DNA of 64,000 nt from Micropruina glycogenica (GCF_900289045.1 NZ_LT985188.1:3348001-3412000); one strand, 5' to 3'; shown: positions 1 to 8,831, counted from the first letter of the stretch. A program made the numbers and translations. Notes: generated from the letters alone by a model not told the origin.

Positions 1-84
1 CACCAGCCGCCGCACCCCGAGCCCCCGCACCCCGCGGACGGCCCGAAGCCTGCCGGCCCGGCCGAGGACGGTGCGGCGCAGTGA
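1..84 (+). CDS. C-terminal end of an unidentified protein (partial)
   Basis: An open frame enters from the left edge and ends at TGA 82-84. The 27 visible residues are rich in Pro, Ala, His and acidic residues, as in a disordered C-terminal tail. No domain is visible, so the product cannot be named. A strong intrinsic terminator follows at 139-172, which supports this being the end of a real rightward transcription unit. Confidence 0.45.
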   Translation, partial: HQPPHPEPPHPADGPKPAGPAEDGAAQ

Positions 85-138
85 GGCTTCCAGAGCTCCG
101 CTGAGCGGTCGGACTGAGGAGCCGTGCAGAACCTGAAG

Positions 139-172
139 GATCGTGGCCCGACTACGGGCCACGATCTTTCTC
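139..172 (+). terminator. Rho-independent terminator
   Basis: A perfect 12-bp stem (GATCGTGGCCCG at 139-150 pairs with 155-166) closes a 4-nt loop and is followed by a T-rich run (TTTCTCCTTT). It lies 55 bp downstream of the stop of the partial gene at the left edge and most likely terminates it. Confidence 0.85.
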
Positions 173-393
173 CTTTCGCCGAGATGCATCCGGTTCGTGC
201 TCGGCACGGGACCGGTTCCGAACCACCGCAACCAAGGCGGGTCTTGACCGTTGCCGGCATCTGTCACTCGTGCCATGAAGACGAAACTGGTGCCGCGATA
301 TAGCACGGCAGTAGTCACCGAATCCGGCACTGAACACTGATGCCGGCATCGCGTGCCGCTGAGACCCTGCCGATGGGGTTGACCACAGGCCTT

Positions 394-464
394 GGCCTCG
401 ACCAGGGGTCTCGAGCTCGACCAGCGGGTCCTGACTAGCTCGACCAGCGAGGTCTCAGCTCGCT
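394..464. repeat. Family A repeat cluster
   Basis: Three degenerate copies of the CTCGACCAGCGAG core occur in tandem here, in the gap before the DUF1801 gene. The rest of the 85-454 interval holds only the terminator at 139-172 and no credible gene. The repeat runs into the end of the DUF1801 frame: its last codons (VERRAS, stop) are read from a reverse-orientation copy. Confidence 0.7.
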
Positions 465-802
465 CGGCGCTCGACCACTGCGTGGGCGATGCGGCTGATC
501 AGTTGCTCGGGCAGCGGCTCGGCATGCACCAGCGCCACGCTGTCTTTGCTGCGCCGTAGCGGCTTCACCTCGGCCTCGAGGTCGTTGTCGAAAACCGGCA
601 CCGGGTACAGCCCGATGTGCTTCTTCCAGCCGGCGAAGTGCAATCCGTAGCGGCCGTCGACCATGATCGCGGCGATGCCGTAGCGCATCTTCTGCTCGCC
701 CTGGGGCATGGCCGCCAGCAACAGCTCGCGCACCCGCAGCAGCCTCTCGCGCACGGGCGCTTCGAAACCGGCGATGTAGTCGTCCACCGTTTGATCGGCC
801 AT
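455..802 (-). CDS. DUF1801 domain protein
   Basis: A 115-residue soluble protein with the DUF1801 (YdhG-like) pattern: an N-terminal helix DDYIAGF, the segment MPQGEQKMRYGIAAIMVDGR, a GLHFAGWKKHIGLYPVP strand, and a basic C-terminal helix. Family function is not established; the fold is related to frataxin-like proteins. The start is well supported: AAGGAGG (complement of 810-816) lies 7 nt upstream of the ATG. It is divergent from the M50-like gene across a 100-bp gap. The last residues are encoded by a copy of the family A repeat, suggesting that the original C terminus was replaced or extended. Confidence 0.8.
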   Translation of the reverse strand: MADQTVDDYIAGFEAPVRERLLRVRELLLAAMPQGEQKMRYGIAAIMVDGRYGLHFAGWKKHIGLYPVPVFDNDLEAEVKPLRRSKDSVALVHAEPLPEQLISRIAHAVVERRAS

Positions 803-902
803 CGCCGAACCTCCTTCGACCCCGCGATCGTCTCACGAGTCGCGCGCGCAACCCGCCGCCGCCCGTCCGATTCGCCGACGACCTGCGTGCTACGTTCACC
901 GC

Positions 903-1739
903 ATGGCGAACCCGCACCCCAGGGACCTGCCGGCCGAACCGTCTGTGCCACAGTCATGGACCTACGCCTGGATCGTGGTGAACACCCTTGTCGCAATGGT
1001 GCTGGGCACCGGCATCACGGTGCTGCTGCACGAACTCGCCCACTGGGTGACGGGTGCCGCTCTGGGTTCGCAGGCCACCCTGTTCGCCTTCGGCGTCACC
1101 TATCACCCGCCGCTCACCGGTACCGCCGCCGCCGGCGCAGCGGCCGCCGGCCCCGTGGCAAGCCTGGTGATCGGCTCGGTGATGCAGGTGCTGCAGCCCT
1201 TTCGCTTTCGGGGCGACTTCGCCCACCTGTTGTGGATCTGGGTGGCCGTCACGTCGCTGATGCAGGCTGCTGTGTACCTGGCGATCACGCCCTATGGCGG
1301 TGACGTCGCCACGATCGTGCGCGAACTGAGCCTGCCCGCCTGGTCGGCCTGGGTCGCGGTCGCCGTCGGCGTGGCGGCTATGCTCGGCGTCGCGCACCAG
1401 TGGGCGATTCACTCGGTGCGGCTGTGCGGGCGTGACCTCACCCGGCTGCGGTGCTTCAGTGGGTACCCGTGGCTGATCGGCGCGGCGATTCTGGTCGGTC
1501 TCGCCGCAGTCACCACCGATCTGTCGGGCATGCCGTTCACCGATCGCGAACGCGCCGTGGTGCTGGTGGCAGCCGTGGCACAGACGGTGTTCGCCCCCCT
1601 GTCGTTGCTGATCGTCCGGTGGGTCAACGAACTCGAGGAGCCGCTGCTGGTGAAGCCCGTGCCCTGGGTCGGGCTTGTCGCCTGCGTCGGTCTCATCGGC
1701 TTCAACCTGGCGATCGGTGGCGGGCTCGTTCTCGGCTGA
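903..1739 (+). CDS. M50-like integral membrane zinc metallopeptidase
   Basis: A 278-residue polytopic protein with about six hydrophobic segments. The first long helix carries HELAH (residues 43-47), the HExxH zinc site of the site-2-protease (M50) clan. A later segment, TPYGGDV, may supply the third Asp ligand, although the classic NPxPxxxLDG motif is not clear. This suggests a membrane-embedded protease or a family derived from one. The ATG at 903 has no strong Shine-Dalgarno sequence. The gene stands alone between the DUF1801 gene and the ileS leader. The substrate cannot be inferred from context. Confidence 0.6.
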   Translation: MANPHPRDLPAEPSVPQSWTYAWIVVNTLVAMVLGTGITVLLHELAHWVTGAALGSQATLFAFGVTYHPPLTGTAAAGAAAAGPVASLVIGSVMQVLQPFRFRGDFAHLLWIWVAVTSLMQAAVYLAITPYGGDVATIVRELSLPAWSAWVAVAVGVAAMLGVAHQWAIHSVRLCGRDLTRLRCFSGYPWLIGAAILVGLAAVTTDLSGMPFTDRERAVVLVAAVAQTVFAPLSLLIVRWVNELEEPLLVKPVPWVGLVACVGLIGFNLAIGGGLVLG

Positions 1740-1752
1740 TCGGCACCGTCGT

Positions 1753-1840
1753 CGGATTCTGAAATCGTTCTGGTTGTTGAACCTCGACCCGGCGTGTCTG
1801 GCCCCTTCGCGTCCACGCGAATGCACTTTTCAGAATCCGG
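1753..1840. repeat. Widely spaced inverted repeat ahead of the T-box
   Basis: GGATTCTGAAA at 1754-1764 is perfectly complementary to TTTCAGAATCC at 1828-1838, and a C-G pair (1753/1839) extends it. The arms enclose about 63 bp, with a smaller CGCG...CGCG hairpin near 1808-1819. It sits just upstream of the T-box Stem I. It could be an upstream part of the leader, a regulatory element or a small insertion; the sequence does not decide. Confidence 0.5.
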
Positions 1841-1844
1841 CGGC

Positions 1845-2051
1845 TACCATGGACGACTGTCGCAAGGCATTGATGGGGCCATCACCCCGGAGTTGCCGGA
1901 AGAACGGCGGGTTCGCCCGCTCACTAGAACCGGCCGCGGCGAGCAAGAGCGGGTCGTCCGACGTGGCGGCCAAGAAGGGTGGTACCGCGGGGTCCGCCTC
2001 GTCCCTTCGTCCCCTGACCGGGCCAGTCCGGTCGGAGCTGTCGACGAAGGA
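1845..2051 (+). promoter_or_regulatory. Ile-specific T-box riboswitch (translational type) of ileS
   Basis: The leader carries the T-box core AGGGTGGTACCGCGG (1976-1990). A specifier loop GGGGCC-ATC-ACCCC places the isoleucine codon ATC at 1881-1883. There is no terminator with a U tract. Instead CCTTCGTC (2004-2011) can pair perfectly with GACGAAGG (2043-2050), which contains the Shine-Dalgarno of ileS, and a smaller GACCGG/CCGGTC hairpin (2016-2033) lies inside. This is the actinobacterial class II design: uncharged tRNA-Ile frees the ribosome binding site. The 5' boundary is approximate. Confidence 0.92.
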
Positions 2052-2058
2052 ATGACCG

Positions 2059-5000
2059 ATGACCGAGTACCGTCCGGTGCCGCCCCAGGTTGATCTGCCT
2101 GCCATGGAGCACCAGATCCTCGACCTGTGGCGCGACCAGGGCACGTTCGCCAAGACGCTACAGGCCACCAAGGGCGGCCCCGCGTGGACGTTCTACGAAG
2201 GCCCGCCCACCGCCAACGGCACCCCCGGCACCCACCACATCGAGGCACGGGTGTTCAAAGACGTGTTCCCGCGGTTCAAGACCATGCAGGGTTTTCACGT
2301 CGACCGTAAGGCCGGCTGGGACTGCCACGGCCTGCCCGTCGAACTCGCCGTCGAGGCCGAACTGGGCTTCAACGGCAAGCCCGATATCGAGGCCTACGGC
2401 GTCGAGGCGTTCAACGCCATGTGCCGCGAGTCGGTGAGCCGGCACGTCGACGAGTTCACCGAACTCACCCACCGCATGGGCTACTGGGTGAACCTCGACC
2501 AGGCCTACTGGACGATGGACCCCAGCTACGTCGAGTCGGTCTGGTGGGCCTTGAAGCAGATCTTCGACGCCGGCCTGCTGGTTGAGGACTACCGGGTCGC
2601 GCCGTACTGCCCCCGCTGCGGCACCACCCTGAGCGACCACGAACTCGCCCAGGGCTACGAAGACGTGGTCGACCCCTCGGTGTACGTGCGCTTTCCGGTG
2701 ACCTCGGGCCCCTGGGCCGGCAAGGCGTCCCTGCTGGTGTGGACCACCACACCCTGGACCTTGGTCAGCAACACCGCGGTGGCCGTGCACCCCGACGTCA
2801 CCTATGTGGTGGCCACCAAACTGGGCGATGACCCCGAGACCCTGATCGTGGCCGAGCCGCTGGTCGAGAAGGTGCTGGGCGACGGCTGGCAGGTCGAGGC
2901 CACCATGCCGGGTCGCGACCTCGAGTTCGTCACCTACCAGCGGCCCTTCGAGCTGGTCGACTTTCCCGACGTGGTGGGCGGCACGCACTACGTGGTGCTC
3001 GCCGACTACGTGACCACCGAAGACGGCTCGGGCCTGGTGCACCAGGCGCCCGCCTTCGGTGAAGAAGACATGGCCGTGTGCCGCGCCTACGGCCTGCCGA
3101 TGGTCAACCCGATCAGGCCCGACGGCACGTTCGAGCCCGAGCTCGGCCTGGTCGGCGGGGTCTTCTTCAAGACCGCCGACGCCACCCTGGTGGCCGACCT
3201 CGAAGCGCGCGGGCTGATGTATCGGGTGCTCGACTACGAGCACAGCTACCCGCACTGCTGGCGCTGCCACACGCCGTTGCTGTACTACGCCCAGCCGAGC
3301 TGGTACATCCGCACCACCCAGATCAAGGACGCCCTGCTGCGCGAAAACGCGGCCACCAACTGGTACCCCGAGACGATCAAGTGGGGCCGCTACGGCGACT
3401 GGCTGAACAACAACATCGACTGGGCGCTGTCGCGCTCGCGCTACTGGGGCACGCCGCTGCCGATCTGGCGCTGCGCGCACGACCACCTGCACTGCGTGGG
3501 GTCGCGGGCCGAACTCACCGAGTTGACGGGTGACGATCAGGCGGAACTCGACCCCCACCGTCCGTTCGTTGACGACGTGACCTTCCCCTGCCCGATGTGC
3601 CACGAGCCGATGCGCCGGGTGCCCGAGGTGATCGACGCCTGGTTCGACTCGGGCTCGATGCCGTTCGCGCAGTGGGGCTACCCGTGGGCCGACGGCTCGA
3701 AGGAGAAGTTCGCCGACGCCTACCCGGCCGACTTCATCTGCGAGGCGATCGACCAGACCCGCGGCTGGTTCTACTCGCTGATGGCCGTCGGCACGCTGGT
3801 GTTCGACGCGTCCAGCTACCGCAACGTGCTGTGCCTGGGCCACATTCTGGCCGAGGACGGCCGCAAGATGAGCAAGCACCTGGGCAACATCTTGGAGCCG
3901 ATCCCGCTGATGGATCAGTACGGGGCCGACGCCGTGCGCTGGTTCATGGCGGCCGGAGGCTCGCCGTGGGCGTCGCGCCGGGTGGGTGACACCACGATCA
4001 CCGAAACGGTGCGCAAGGTGCTGCTGACCTACTGGAACTCGGTGGCGTTCCAGGCGCTCTATGCGCGCACCAACGACTGGACGCCTTCGACAGGCTCAAC
4101 CAGCGAGACCGGGGTTTCGACAGGCTCGACCAGCGAGCACGTGCTCGACCGCTGGCTGGTCTCGGCGCGCACCCGGCTGGTCACCCAGACCACCGCTGCG
4201 CTGGAGAACTTCGACACCCAGCGCTACGGAGCGCTGATCGCCGACTTCGTCGACGACCTCAGCAATTGGTACGTCAGGCGTAGTCGCAGGCGGTTCTGGG
4301 ACGGCGACCCGGGCGCTCTGCAGACCCTGCACGACACCCTGAACGTGGTCACCCGGTTGATGGCTCCGCTGGCGCCGTTCATCACCGAGCGGGTGTGGCA
4401 AGACCTGATGGTGCCCACCGACCCGGCCGCGCCGGCGTCGGTGCACCTGGCGTCGTGGCCCGTGGCCGACGACTCGCTGGCCGACCCCGACCTCGACGCG
4501 GCCATGCGGCTCACCCGCCGACTGGTCGAACTCGGACGCTCCGCGCGGGCCGAGGCGAAGGTCAAGACGCGGCAGCCGCTGTCGCGGGTGCTGGTGCCGT
4601 CCGGTTCGTTCGCGAAGCTGAACGACGAACTGCGCGCCGAGATCGCCGCCGAACTCAACGTGCAAAGGGTGGAGTCATTCGCCTCGGCGGGCGACCTGGT
4701 GGACTACTCGGCCAAGGGCAACTTCCGTGCCCTGGGCAAGCGGTTCGGCAAGGACACCCCGAAGATAGCCGCCTCGATCGCCGCGACCGACGCTGCGGCC
4801 CTGGCCGCATCGCTGGCGGCCGAGGGCACCGCCGTGGTCGACGGGGTCGAGGTGAGCGCTGATGAGGTGATCGTCTCGGAGCGTCCGCGCGAGGGCTGGT
4901 CGGTGGTCAACGAGCAGGGCGAGACCGTCGCCCTCGACCTCGAACTGACCCCCGAACTGGTGCAGGCGGGGTTGGCCCGCGAGGTCGTCCGAACGGTGCA

Positions 5001-5208
5001 GGAGGGTCGCAAGAACGCGGGCCTCGAGGTGTCGGATCGGATCGACCTGCGTTGGCACGCCGAGGGCGACCTGGCCGAGGCGATCCGGGCGCATTCCGAC
5101 GCGATCGCTGCCGAGGTGCTGGCCACGTCGATCACCGAGGGCGAACCGAGTGACGGTTGGACGACCGAACCCGATCTCGGGTTGGCGGTGCAGATCACCA
5201 AGGCGTGA
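2059..5208 (+). CDS. ileS: Isoleucine--tRNA ligase
   Basis: A 1049-residue class I aminoacyl-tRNA synthetase charging tRNA-Ile. The HIGH-equivalent PGTHH lies at residues 56-60 and the KMSKS-equivalent KMSKH at 603-607. The editing (CP1) insertion lies between them, followed by the anticodon-binding domain and C-terminal region. Length and the KMSKH-LGN signature match the IleS2-like enzymes common in actinobacteria. The ATG at 2059 has GAAGGA 7 nt upstream, within the T-box sequestrator. Oddity: residues about 676-693 (nt 4086-4137), at the junction of the catalytic and anticodon-binding domains, consist of two 10-residue Ser/Thr/Gly-rich units encoded by two family A repeat copies inserted in frame. 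Confidence 0.98.
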   Translation: MTEYRPVPPQVDLPAMEHQILDLWRDQGTFAKTLQATKGGPAWTFYEGPPTANGTPGTHHIEARVFKDVFPRFKTMQGFHVDRKAGWDCHGLPVELAVEAELGFNGKPDIEAYGVEAFNAMCRESVSRHVDEFTELTHRMGYWVNLDQAYWTMDPSYVESVWWALKQIFDAGLLVEDYRVAPYCPRCGTTLSDHELAQGYEDVVDPSVYVRFPVTSGPWAGKASLLVWTTTPWTLVSNTAVAVHPDVTYVVATKLGDDPETLIVAEPLVEKVLGDGWQVEATMPGRDLEFVTYQRPFELVDFPDVVGGTHYVVLADYVTTEDGSGLVHQAPAFGEEDMAVCRAYGLPMVNPIRPDGTFEPELGLVGGVFFKTADATLVADLEARGLMYRVLDYEHSYPHCWRCHTPLLYYAQPSWYIRTTQIKDALLRENAATNWYPETIKWGRYGDWLNNNIDWALSRSRYWGTPLPIWRCAHDHLHCVGSRAELTELTGDDQAELDPHRPFVDDVTFPCPMCHEPMRRVPEVIDAWFDSGSMPFAQWGYPWADGSKEKFADAYPADFICEAIDQTRGWFYSLMAVGTLVFDASSYRNVLCLGHILAEDGRKMSKHLGNILEPIPLMDQYGADAVRWFMAAGGSPWASRRVGDTTITETVRKVLLTYWNSVAFQALYARTNDWTPSTGSTSETGVSTGSTSEHVLDRWLVSARTRLVTQTTAALENFDTQRYGALIADFVDDLSNWYVRRSRRRFWDGDPGALQTLHDTLNVVTRLMAPLAPFITERVWQDLMVPTDPAAPASVHLASWPVADDSLADPDLDAAMRLTRRLVELGRSARAEAKVKTRQPLSRVLVPSGSFAKLNDELRAEIAAELNVQRVESFASAGDLVDYSAKGNFRALGKRFGKDTPKIAASIAATDAAALAASLAAEGTAVVDGVEVSADEVIVSERPREGWSVVNEQGETVALDLELTPELVQAGLAREVVRTVQEGRKNAGLEVSDRIDLRWHAEGDLAEAIRAHSDAIAAEVLATSITEGEPSDGWTTEPDLGLAVQITKA
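4086..4137 (+). repeat. Two in-frame family A repeats inside ileS
   Basis: TTCGACAGGCTCAACCAGCG (4086-4105, ending AG at 4107) and its near-identical copy at 4116-4137 differ at one position and are exactly 30 bp apart, so each unit adds ten codons without shifting frame. They encode STGSTSE twice. The same core occurs in intergenic DNA throughout the window. Confidence 0.9.
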
Positions 5209-5217
5209 GCATCCGCG

Positions 5218-5270
5218 GGTCGAGCTTGTCGAAACCCCTCATCAGACGAGTCTCGACAGGTTCGACCAGT
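5218..5270. repeat. Inverted pair of family A repeats after ileS
   Basis: GTCGAGCTTGTCGAAAC on the left faces GTCTCGACAGGTTCGACC on the right. The two copies form an imperfect stem of about 17 bp with a short loop. It directly follows the ileS stop and may serve as a 3'-end hairpin. There is no U tract. Confidence 0.7.
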
Positions 5271-5342
5271 TAACAGCACTTGGTCACTCCCGAAATGATT
5301 GGCCAACACTGAGAGGCCGGTTAGCCGGTGTGCCAGGTCGCC

Positions 5343-5690
5343 TCAGCGCTGATCTGGGCCGACCTCGGGCGGCTGTACCTGCCAGCGCCGACGCTGCCGC
5401 AGGTTGTTCTTCAGCGCGCTCAGTATCGTGCCCACCACGATGGCGCCGATGAGCCCCGGCCAGAACGACACACCGGTGAAGATGATCATCAGAATTGCCA
5501 CCGGCCACACCAGCTTGGCCAGGGTTCCGATCATCGTCTCGAATGTGGACGGCGGCGGCACGCGCCCACCCACACCGGGCACGATCACGTGGCCCGTCAC
5601 GGGCTGCACGAACTGCTCGTCGCGGGGCGCGTCGAAGTTCGGCTGCTGCCACTGCTGCTCAGGCTCGCCCGTGGGCGGGTTACTGGTCAC
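5343..5690 (-). CDS. Small two-helix membrane protein, function unknown
   Basis: A 115-residue protein with a Gln/Pro-rich N-terminal half (about 45 residues, probably cytoplasmic). Two adjacent hydrophobic segments follow (TLAKLVWPVAILMIIFTGV and the GLIGAIVVGTIL region), then a basic tail, KNNLRQRRRW. I do not recognise a named family. The codon usage matches the neighbours and the gene heads a leftward stretch convergent with ileS. Confidence 0.6.
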   Translation of the reverse strand: MTSNPPTGEPEQQWQQPNFDAPRDEQFVQPVTGHVIVPGVGGRVPPPSTFETMIGTLAKLVWPVAILMIIFTGVSFWPGLIGAIVVGTILSALKNNLRQRRRWQVQPPEVGPDQR

Positions 5691-5718
5691 GCCGCCATAT
5701 TACGTCCGGTACGTGGCC

Positions 5719-6523
5719 TCACAGCTTGGCGTAGCGGGCGCGAAAGAACAGGTAGACCCCGTACGAGGCGAAGCCGATGCCGGCGCAAGCGACCAGTGCC
5801 TGCCCGAACGGCAGGCCGAGCAGCGTGTGCACGGCGGCGTCCAACCCGCCGGCCTGCTCGGGGTCGGCCTTGACCGCGGCCACCACCAGTAGGGCGCCGA
5901 CGATGGCCAGCGCCCCGCCCTTTGCCACATAACCGACCACGCCGAGCACGGTGACGGCAGAGCCGACCCGTCCGCCCGGCAGGTCGACCTTCTTCAGAAA
6001 CGACCTGCGCACACCCATCGCGGCGAACGCGATGCCGCCGATCACCACGCCGGCCGCGAGCAGGCCCAACAGCAGCGGGCCCCCGGACAGGCTCAACACG
6101 TCGCGGCTGGCGGTTTGCGCGCTGCGGTCACCGTTGGGCCTCGCGCCCAGCGCCACCGTGGCAGCCGCCACTCCCAGGGGCCGCGAAGACGACCGCCTGC
6201 CCGGCGTGGGACGCGCGATCCTTCCACCGGTCGGCGGCCGAACCACCGCGGGACAAGAAGCACTGCACCAGGCGGTACAGGCCGAGAGCGACCAGCAGTA
6301 CGGCCAGTACCCACAGCAGAGCCATACCCCACGGCGCCGTGGCGATCGTACGAAAGGCGCCCGACTGGTCGGTCTGTCCGCGTCCCCCGAACGTGACTCC
6401 CACCACCAGTGCCCCGAGCAGCAGATGCACCACGCCACTGGCGGCGTAGCCGCCGCGGGCCAGAAGTTCGAGCGGTCGGCTCGAGTTGGCCGTTCGCGCC
6501 GCCTGCTGCACTGCATCGGTCAC
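5719..6523 (-). pseudogene. DUF1206 membrane protein, frameshifted
   Basis: Two overlapping frames together make one DUF1206 protein of about 267 residues, with three repeated two-helix units each beginning with an aromatic/Gly-rich motif such as ARGGYAASGVVHLLLG. The first frame starts at the GTG at 6523 and holds the protein up to VVFAA. The rest (LGVAAATVALG to FFRARYAKL) continues in another frame. Removing one base from the G run at 6177-6180 joins them exactly. This is either a real single-base frameshift or a homopolymer sequencing error; the intact remainder favours error or very recent decay. Confidence 0.75.
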
Positions 6524-6575
6524 GCGGCGAGCCTAAGCCCCCGCGCCACAGAGCGGCACTGCCCTTGGGGTGAGG

Positions 6576-8831
6576 TCAGCCGACGGTGAGCACGGCGGTG
6601 AGCTCGGCGGTCGAGTCACCGCCCACGTACACCTCGATCTCGGTGGCGTCTTGCACCCAGTCGCGCGTCACGGCGCTCCAGTAACGCAACTGGTCGGGCC
6701 CGAGGCCGAAGGTGACGGTGGTTGTCGCACCGGCCGCGATGGCGACCCGCTCGAATGCCTTCAACTCACGAATCGGACGGCTCGACAGCCCCCACCGTTG
6801 GTGGATGTACAGCTGCGCGACCTCGTCGCCGTCGACGGAGGAGGTGTTGGTGACGTCCACCGACACCTGCACGGTGCCGCCGACCGCGACCGACTCGGCC
6901 GACAACCGCAGGTTCGCGTATTCGAAGCTCGCGTACGACAGCCCGTGGCCGAACGGGTACAGCGGGGTCGACGCCTCCTGCCAGTAACGCGAGGCGGCCT
7001 CGGCGGGTTGGAACGTGGTGTAGTGCGAATGGATCACCGGAATTTGGCCCACGTGCCGCGGCCAGCTCACCGGTAGCTTGCCGCCGGGGGAGACGTCGCC
7101 GAACAGCAGCGCGGCCACCGCTTCACCGCCGCGGGTGCCGGGGTACCAGACCTGCAGAATCGCCGGCACGTTGTCGTCGGCCCACCGCAGGTCGAGCGGA
7201 CGGCCCGACATCACCACTGCCACGGTGGGTGTACCGGTCGCGACGATCGCCTGCAACTGCTCCAACTGGCGTCCGGGTAGATCGAGGGTGTCGTTGGACG
7301 CCTTCTCACCGATCTGGTTCTGCCGCTGGCCGATCACCACCACGGCCACCTCGGCGCTGCTCGCCGCCTCGACCGCCGCGGCCATACCGGCATCGTCGTC
7401 GTGATCGTCGGCGGTGTGCTCGACCACCGAGTCCATCGCGTCGAACATCGACGGGTAGGTTCGCTCGGGAATGCCGACCCCGGCCTCGTAGGTGACCTCG
7501 ACGCCGTCGCCGGCGCGCGCGCGAATGCCGTCGAGAATCGTGACGGTTTCGCTCGCGTCGTAGCTGAACACCCAGGGCCCCAGGGTGTCGCGCTGCGAGG
7601 CTGCCAACTGGCCGATCACGGCGATCTTCTTCGCCTCGGACGACAGTGGCAGCGCCCCGCCGTCGTTCTTCAGCAACACGGCGGTGCGCTCGGCAGCCTT
7701 GCGGGCGACCTCACGGTGGGCGGGGTCGTTCAGCACCGACTCGACCGCGGCCTCGTCGACGTAAGGGTTCTCGAACAGGCCGATGGTGAACTTGGCCGTC
7801 AGCACCCGCCGGACGGCCTCGTCGAGCGTTTCTTCGCTGACCAGACCCTGCTCGATGGCCTCGGGCAGGTGGGCGTAGGCGGGGTCGTCCATGATCATCT
7901 CGAGGTCGAGCCCGGCGTTGATGCCGCGGGCGGCCGCGTCGGTGAGGTCACGCGCGAAGTGCTGGGTGACCAGCGAATGCACCGCGTTGGCGTCCGAGAC
8001 CACGAAGCCCTTGAAGCCGAACGCGCCGCGCAGCACGTCGGTGAGCAGCCACTTGTTGCCCGAGGCGGGCACGCCGTTGAGGTCCATGTAGGCGCTCATG
8101 ATGTTGGCCGCCCCGGCGTCGATGGCGGCCTTGAATGGCGGCAGGTAGACGTTCCACAACTCCGAATCGCTGATCTCGGAGTCTTCGTAGTCGCGGCCGC
8201 CGCGGGCCGCGCCGTAGCCGGCGAAGTGCTTGGGGCCGGCCAGAATGCTCTCGGGTCCGAAGTCGCCCTGGAACCCGCGAACATGCCCGGCGGCCATCGC
8301 CCCGCCCAGCGTGGGGTCTTCGCCGTTGGACTCGACGATGCGGCCCCAGCGGGGGTCGCGGGCGATGTCGATCATCGGCGCGAACGACCACTGAATGCCC
8401 ACCGCGCGGGCTTCGCGAGCGGCGACCTGCTCGCCGGCCTCGGCCACCCCCGGATCCCACGAGGCGGCCTGGGCCAGCGGCACCGGAAAGATGGTGCGAA
8501 AGCCGTGAATGACGTCGAAGCCGAAGATCACCGGAATGCCGTGCCGGTTGCCCTCGATGGCCATGCGCTGCAGACGGTTGGCCGAGACGGCGTCGCGCAC
8601 GAACAGCAGTGAACCCGCACCACCCCTGGCCAGGGCCGCTTCGACCCGGCGCGGCGACTCCTGAAACTGATTCGCCTCCGACGCGTCGAGCTGTATGTCT
8701 TGGGCGAAGCTGCCGAAGTAGAAGTACTGGGTGACCTGGCCCGCCTTCTCTTCGAGGCTCAGCCGCGATAACAGGTCTTCAACCCTGTCGGCCACGGGCA
8801 ACGAGGAATCCTGGTAGGGCAGGTCGGTCAC
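6576..8831 (-). CDS. bglX: Glycoside hydrolase family 3 beta-glucosidase
   Basis: A 751-residue GH3 enzyme with an N-terminal barrel (about 1-340), an alpha/beta sandwich and a C-terminal fibronectin III-like domain (about 650-751). The KHFAGYG motif starts at residue 201. The nucleophile Asp280 lies in GFVVSDANAV, where the more usual family form is SDW. There is no signal peptide, so it probably hydrolyses imported beta-glucosides in the cytoplasm. The GTG start at 8831 is preceded by AAGGAGA. No transporter gene is adjacent. The exact linkage preference cannot be read from the sequence. Confidence 0.9.
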   Translation of the reverse strand: MTDLPYQDSSLPVADRVEDLLSRLSLEEKAGQVTQYFYFGSFAQDIQLDASEANQFQESPRRVEAALARGGAGSLLFVRDAVSANRLQRMAIEGNRHGIPVIFGFDVIHGFRTIFPVPLAQAASWDPGVAEAGEQVAAREARAVGIQWSFAPMIDIARDPRWGRIVESNGEDPTLGGAMAAGHVRGFQGDFGPESILAGPKHFAGYGAARGGRDYEDSEISDSELWNVYLPPFKAAIDAGAANIMSAYMDLNGVPASGNKWLLTDVLRGAFGFKGFVVSDANAVHSLVTQHFARDLTDAAARGINAGLDLEMIMDDPAYAHLPEAIEQGLVSEETLDEAVRRVLTAKFTIGLFENPYVDEAAVESVLNDPAHREVARKAAERTAVLLKNDGGALPLSSEAKKIAVIGQLAASQRDTLGPWVFSYDASETVTILDGIRARAGDGVEVTYEAGVGIPERTYPSMFDAMDSVVEHTADDHDDDAGMAAAVEAASSAEVAVVVIGQRQNQIGEKASNDTLDLPGRQLEQLQAIVATGTPTVAVVMSGRPLDLRWADDNVPAILQVWYPGTRGGEAVAALLFGDVSPGGKLPVSWPRHVGQIPVIHSHYTTFQPAEAASRYWQEASTPLYPFGHGLSYASFEYANLRLSAESVAVGGTVQVSVDVTNTSSVDGDEVAQLYIHQRWGLSSRPIRELKAFERVAIAAGATTTVTFGLGPDQLRYWSAVTRDWVQDATEIEVYVGGDSTAELTAVLTVG

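Noticed and set aside
152-349. Leftward 65-codon open frame after the terminator
   Set aside because: It begins inside the terminator region, has an Arg-rich random composition and no ribosome binding site or homology pattern.
2158-3879. 573-codon leftward open frame opposite ileS
   Set aside because: It is a His/Val/Arg-rich antisense shadow typical of high-GC genes, with no domains or start signals; ileS on the other strand is certain.
4086-4137. CRISPR-like arrangement of regularly spaced family A units
   Set aside because: The units are contiguous 30-bp repeats without unique spacers, lie in coding sequence and lack cas genes anywhere in the window.
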